25,622 bases of DNA from JBBRWV01 sp038248985 (lineage in GTDB: Bacteria > Planctomycetota > Phycisphaerae > WQYP01), in assembly GCA_038248985.1 (NCBI GenBank), contig JBBRWV010000043.1, positions 1 to 25,622 of the forward strand. The letters are read 5' to 3'. A program made the translations under genes and the position numbers. Positions within the stretch are counted from its first letter, which is position 1. Every line of letters begins with the position of its first letter. This document shows positions 23,359 through 25,622 of this stretch, one piece after another. The notes beneath the pieces were generated by a model. It searched no databases and was not told where the DNA came from. It saw only the letters and a list, made by a program, of their open reading frames with translations.

Positions 23359-23383
23359 GAAGTGAGGACAACCAGCCTACTTC

Positions 23384-24889
23384 TTACTTGCGGCGGCGGC
23401 CGAGGAGGGCCAGGCCACCCAGAGCCAAAAGACCGAGGCTGGCCGGTTCGGGGACGACGGCGGCGAACTCACCACTGTGGTCGACTACCGCCCAGACGGT
23501 GTTGCTGGAAGTATTGACACCCCATTTGCCGAGCACGAAGTCGGTGCCCACGTTGTATCCATCAAGATCCGGGGATGCAAACGTTCCAAGGTCGCCCGCA
23601 TTCACCCAGAATCCGCCATCCAAGTAAGCCAGATAGATGAAGCCATCGGCTGCGGCGAAGTCTTCTTCCGCAACAGACATGCCCATTGGATCGTAGTTCA
23701 TCTGCAACGTGTACAAGGTCAAGGCACCGGAGATAACGCCGGTCAAGTCCACTACATCGCTTGCGAGAACCACATTGACGCCGCCGAAGATGGGGTCGCC
23801 ATAGGTTTGCTCGGTGGCGGTACGATCGCGCCAGTTCATGGAGACCACGGAATTGCTGGTGGGATCATTCGCTTCCAGCAAGGTCGCTTCCGACTGGATT
23901 GCAACGCTTGATCCGGAAACGACTTTGCTGGCCAAGCTGGCTATTGTGCTGCCCGTGCCAGCCGTCAACGCATTGGCTACGGTAAAGCCGCCATCGGTGT
24001 CCGCGACCGCGTTTCCAACATTAACGGTGACGCTGACATCGTTGGCACCGCCATCGGGCGTGACTGTCAAGGTTCCGGAAGTTGTCAAGTAGTTAGCCGT
24101 GGTGGCAGCGGCGAGAGTAAGCGGGGAAGTGCCGGCAGCAATAATGCCCGTGGTCGTTCCGCTGACGCTCAAGTTGGCGACTGAAGACAGAGTAGCATCG
24201 CCGGTAGCTGTTCCGTTGTTCTGTATCGCCTTGGTAGCCGTGGAACTCGACGAGCCTACGAGAGTGTTGATCGTGACGGCGGAGGTGTCGGTGAAGATGA
24301 AGGTGGGCAAGCCGCCCGCCGCCGCAACTGTACCATCAAAAGAAAAGCTATTGATGCTGAAGGTACCAGTGGAACTGGACGCACCCCATGCATAGAAGCG
24401 AAACGTGATTGGGGCAGTAATGTTCTGATAGGCGGCTGCCGAGAGGCTGATTGTCGTGCCAGTTACGGTCGGTGTGCCGATGTTGCTTGCGTAGCTATCC
24501 ACACTCGATCGGAACGCAAAGTTGGTCTGTGGGCCCGATCCCGATGCCTGGCTCGTGTAGCCAAAGCTCGTGAAATCGATTTCGAAGCCGGAACCGGGGG
24601 TCAGCGTCCACGAAAAGTAGTCGGTTGTATCCAAGGATGCCGAATTCCAATTGTTAGCATTATAGCGGTCATTCGCAGCGTTTCCGCTAATGCCGGTCCC
24701 ACGACCGATGCCCGATACCGTGATGTTGGTATCCTTGGTATCGCCGGTTGTATAGGGATTGGCCGTGTTGGGGTTTGTACCCGTGATCGGGTTGGTGTAG
24801 ATGACCGCCGCATTTGCTGCTTGGGCAGCGGCCATCATTACCGCCGCTACACACAGCATTCCTGCCATTTTCTTTCCCATCCGTACCAT
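23384..24889 (-). CDS. PEP-CTERM sorting domain protein
   Basis: The 501-residue protein starts at ATG 24889 behind a GGCAGGT site. A signal peptide covers about residues 1-27 (basic start, MLCVAAVMMAAAQAANA). The body is rich in Thr, Ser, Gly, Ala and Asn with alternating hydrophobic residues, as expected for beta-sheet exported proteins; no catalytic motif is seen. Residues 478-501 form a textbook PEP-CTERM tail: VPEP, a glycine/leucine membrane stretch (LGLLALGGLALLG) and RRRK. Such proteins are processed by exosortase and are linked to extracellular polysaccharide. No exosortase gene lies in the window. On the coding strand C-ending codons prevail, unlike the other minus-strand genes. Confidence 0.92.
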   Translation of the reverse strand: MVRMGKKMAGMLCVAAVMMAAAQAANAAVIYTNPITGTNPNTANPYTTGDTKDTNITVSGIGRGTGISGNAANDRYNANNWNSASLDTTDYFSWTLTPGSGFEIDFTSFGYTSQASGSGPQTNFAFRSSVDSYASNIGTPTVTGTTISLSAAAYQNITAPITFRFYAWGASSSTGTFSINSFSFDGTVAAAGGLPTFIFTDTSAVTINTLVGSSSSTATKAIQNNGTATGDATLSSVANLSVSGTTTGIIAAGTSPLTLAAATTANYLTTSGTLTVTPDGGANDVSVTVNVGNAVADTDGGFTVANALTAGTGSTIASLASKVVSGSSVAIQSEATLLEANDPTSNSVVSMNWRDRTATEQTYGDPIFGGVNVVLASDVVDLTGVISGALTLYTLQMNYDPMGMSVAEEDFAAADGFIYLAYLDGGFWVNAGDLGTFASPDLDGYNVGTDFVLGKWGVNTSSNTVWAVVDHSGEFAAVVPEPASLGLLALGGLALLGRRRK

Positions 24890-24906
24890 AAAACGACCTG
24901 CCTTCT

Positions 24907-25076
24907 GCCCGAAAACGGGCTAAGAGAGAGAACCGGCGGAGTCGACCCTGCGTGTCTGACGCACCCACAAGGTGGGCACAAAAATCAAACGCTTGGCGAA
25001 ACGCCGGCAAGAGTTCACTACAACATGTCAGAGGAATACTCTTGAGCATCCACCCGCGCCTCTTACGCAGTGAACT
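24907..25076 (-). promoter_or_regulatory. Multi-hairpin leader of the PEP-CTERM mRNA, candidate cis-regulatory RNA
   Basis: In RNA order (minus strand) the following helices are visible. P1 is AGUUCACU/AGUGAACU (25076-25069 with 25019-25012), enclosing P2 AGAGG/CCUCU (25063-25059 with 25034-25030). Then comes GGCG-UUU-CGCC (25005-24995), with CUUG/CAAG extending it. It is followed by CCCAC-cuu-GUGGG (24976-24964) directly abutting UGCGU-cagac-ACGCA (24963-24949). Last is GCCCG-UUUU-CGGGC (24920-24907), which ends 17 bases before the ATG, just upstream of the ribosome binding site. Six local helices in 170 bases is much for chance, but I recognise no known riboswitch class. Confidence 0.45.
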
Positions 25077-25210
25077 ACTCTCTCTCTCCCTTTTTCCCCC
25101 CTCCCACCATTCACGCTTCACACCCGCAAAGCCCGAACAGACTCAACCAAAATCCCGGTGCTCTCATGCGACAACCAAAAGATAACACGCACATAAAAAC
25201 GTTTGTGTAA

Positions 25211-25220
25211 TAACGCGTTA
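25211..25220. repeat. Perfect 10-bp palindrome TAACGCGTTA
   Basis: A fully symmetric 10-base site about 320 bases upstream of the PEP-CTERM start, in locally AT-rich sequence. It could be an operator; a palindrome of this length can also occur by chance. Confidence 0.25.
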
Positions 25221-25622
25221 GGATTCAAGCAAGGCTGCACGCTAAACCACTGCGCGCGGGTGCTTCGCGTAACTTCTCACGTCTTCGGTCATAACATTCG
25301 CTGGACCAAACCACGCACTTCCCGCCCAAACCGCCCCAACATCCGGAAAACTACCCATGAAACCGCCCCTTTCCCTCCCCCAGACTCCCTCCAACTCGCC
25401 CATATCCCCAATCGCATTCCCCACCCCTGCCTCTATCCGCAGCACATCCCTCTACGCTGCTTCATCCCTACGCATCGGCATTCCCCCTATATCCCCCCCT
25501 ACATCCCCCATCATGCCTCGCGAATTCCGCTCCTCACCTCTTACTCGATGCTTCCCCAGCTCCGTCCTCCGCACTCTGTCCCCCCTCTCCAATGCCCCTT
25601 TCCCCTCACACAACCCTATCCC

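Larger units (their letters stand above)
24890..25622. other. Intergenic region upstream of the PEP-CTERM gene to the window edge
   Basis: The part next to the gene (24900-25080) is a dense series of hairpins, described separately. A perfect palindrome TAACGCGTTA lies at 25211-25220. From about 25320 to the edge the plus strand is nearly pure pyrimidine with scattered A and little G. An ATG at 25357 opens a frame to the edge, but stop codons are expected to be rare in such sequence and the peptide is only Pro/Ser-rich, so I do not call a gene. Confidence 0.45.

Noticed and set aside
25242..25445. 67-codon minus-strand frame near the right edge.
   Set aside because: Gly/Val/Glu-rich translation is what the pyrimidine-rich plus strand would give by chance; no ribosome binding site or motif.

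Overview
The window looks like a piece of a Planctomycetota chromosome, most probably from the Phycisphaerae side of the phylum. This is an inference from protein-sorting signals and gene content. A secreted protease begins with a LEPR-XLL-type motif (LESRLLMS), another secreted protein ends in a PEP-CTERM tail (VPEP, hydrophobic stretch, RRRK), and a PhyH-type oxygenase stands back to back with an AraC-type regulator. I see no rRNA, tRNA, CRISPR array, transposase or phage gene.

Layout. Positions 1-1763 hold the 5' part of a minus-strand extracellular metzincin protease with fibronectin III domains, cut by the window edge. Next comes a 566-base leader region rich in inverted repeats. A minus-strand ABC-F ATPase (2330-4285) follows, with a short open frame carrying a strong ribosome binding site just before it. 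A minus-strand series (8489 down to 4505) runs SLC13/DASS anion transporter, hybrid cNMP-domain histidine kinase, stand-alone receiver protein; it is probably one transcription unit. Plus-strand genes are a type I ABC exporter and purU. A SAM methyltransferase (minus) is divergent from a CPXCG zinc-binding protein (plus). A DCC thiol-disulfide protein (minus), a proline-rich lipoprotein, a glycosyltransferase and a zinc-ribbon/TPR/tail-anchored protein (all plus) come next. Then the PhyH oxygenase (minus) diverges from the AraC regulator (plus), and citrate synthase gltA (plus) converges on dnaA (minus). A four-helix membrane protein, a bidirectional terminator and the minus-strand PEP-CTERM protein, with a heavily structured leader, close the annotated part. 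The last ~300 bases are pyrimidine-rich and unassigned.

How it fits together. Much of the content is housekeeping: replication initiation, TCA cycle entry, formate supply for purine synthesis, ribosome-associated ABC-F. Between these lie cell-surface and signalling genes. The plus strand is strikingly C-rich whichever strand carries the gene. Plus-strand genes therefore use mostly C-ending codons and minus-strand genes such as dnaA use many G-ending ones. The bias does not reverse at dnaA, which argues against an active replication origin there. The PEP-CTERM gene departs clearly from this pattern, and the metalloprotease less so.

The observations most worth following are the 16-codon frame in front of the ABC-F gene, the multi-hairpin leader of the PEP-CTERM gene, the transporter/kinase/receiver unit, and several -10 boxes placed so close to start codons that leaderless transcripts are likely. 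I found no clearly new multi-gene defence or mobile system.
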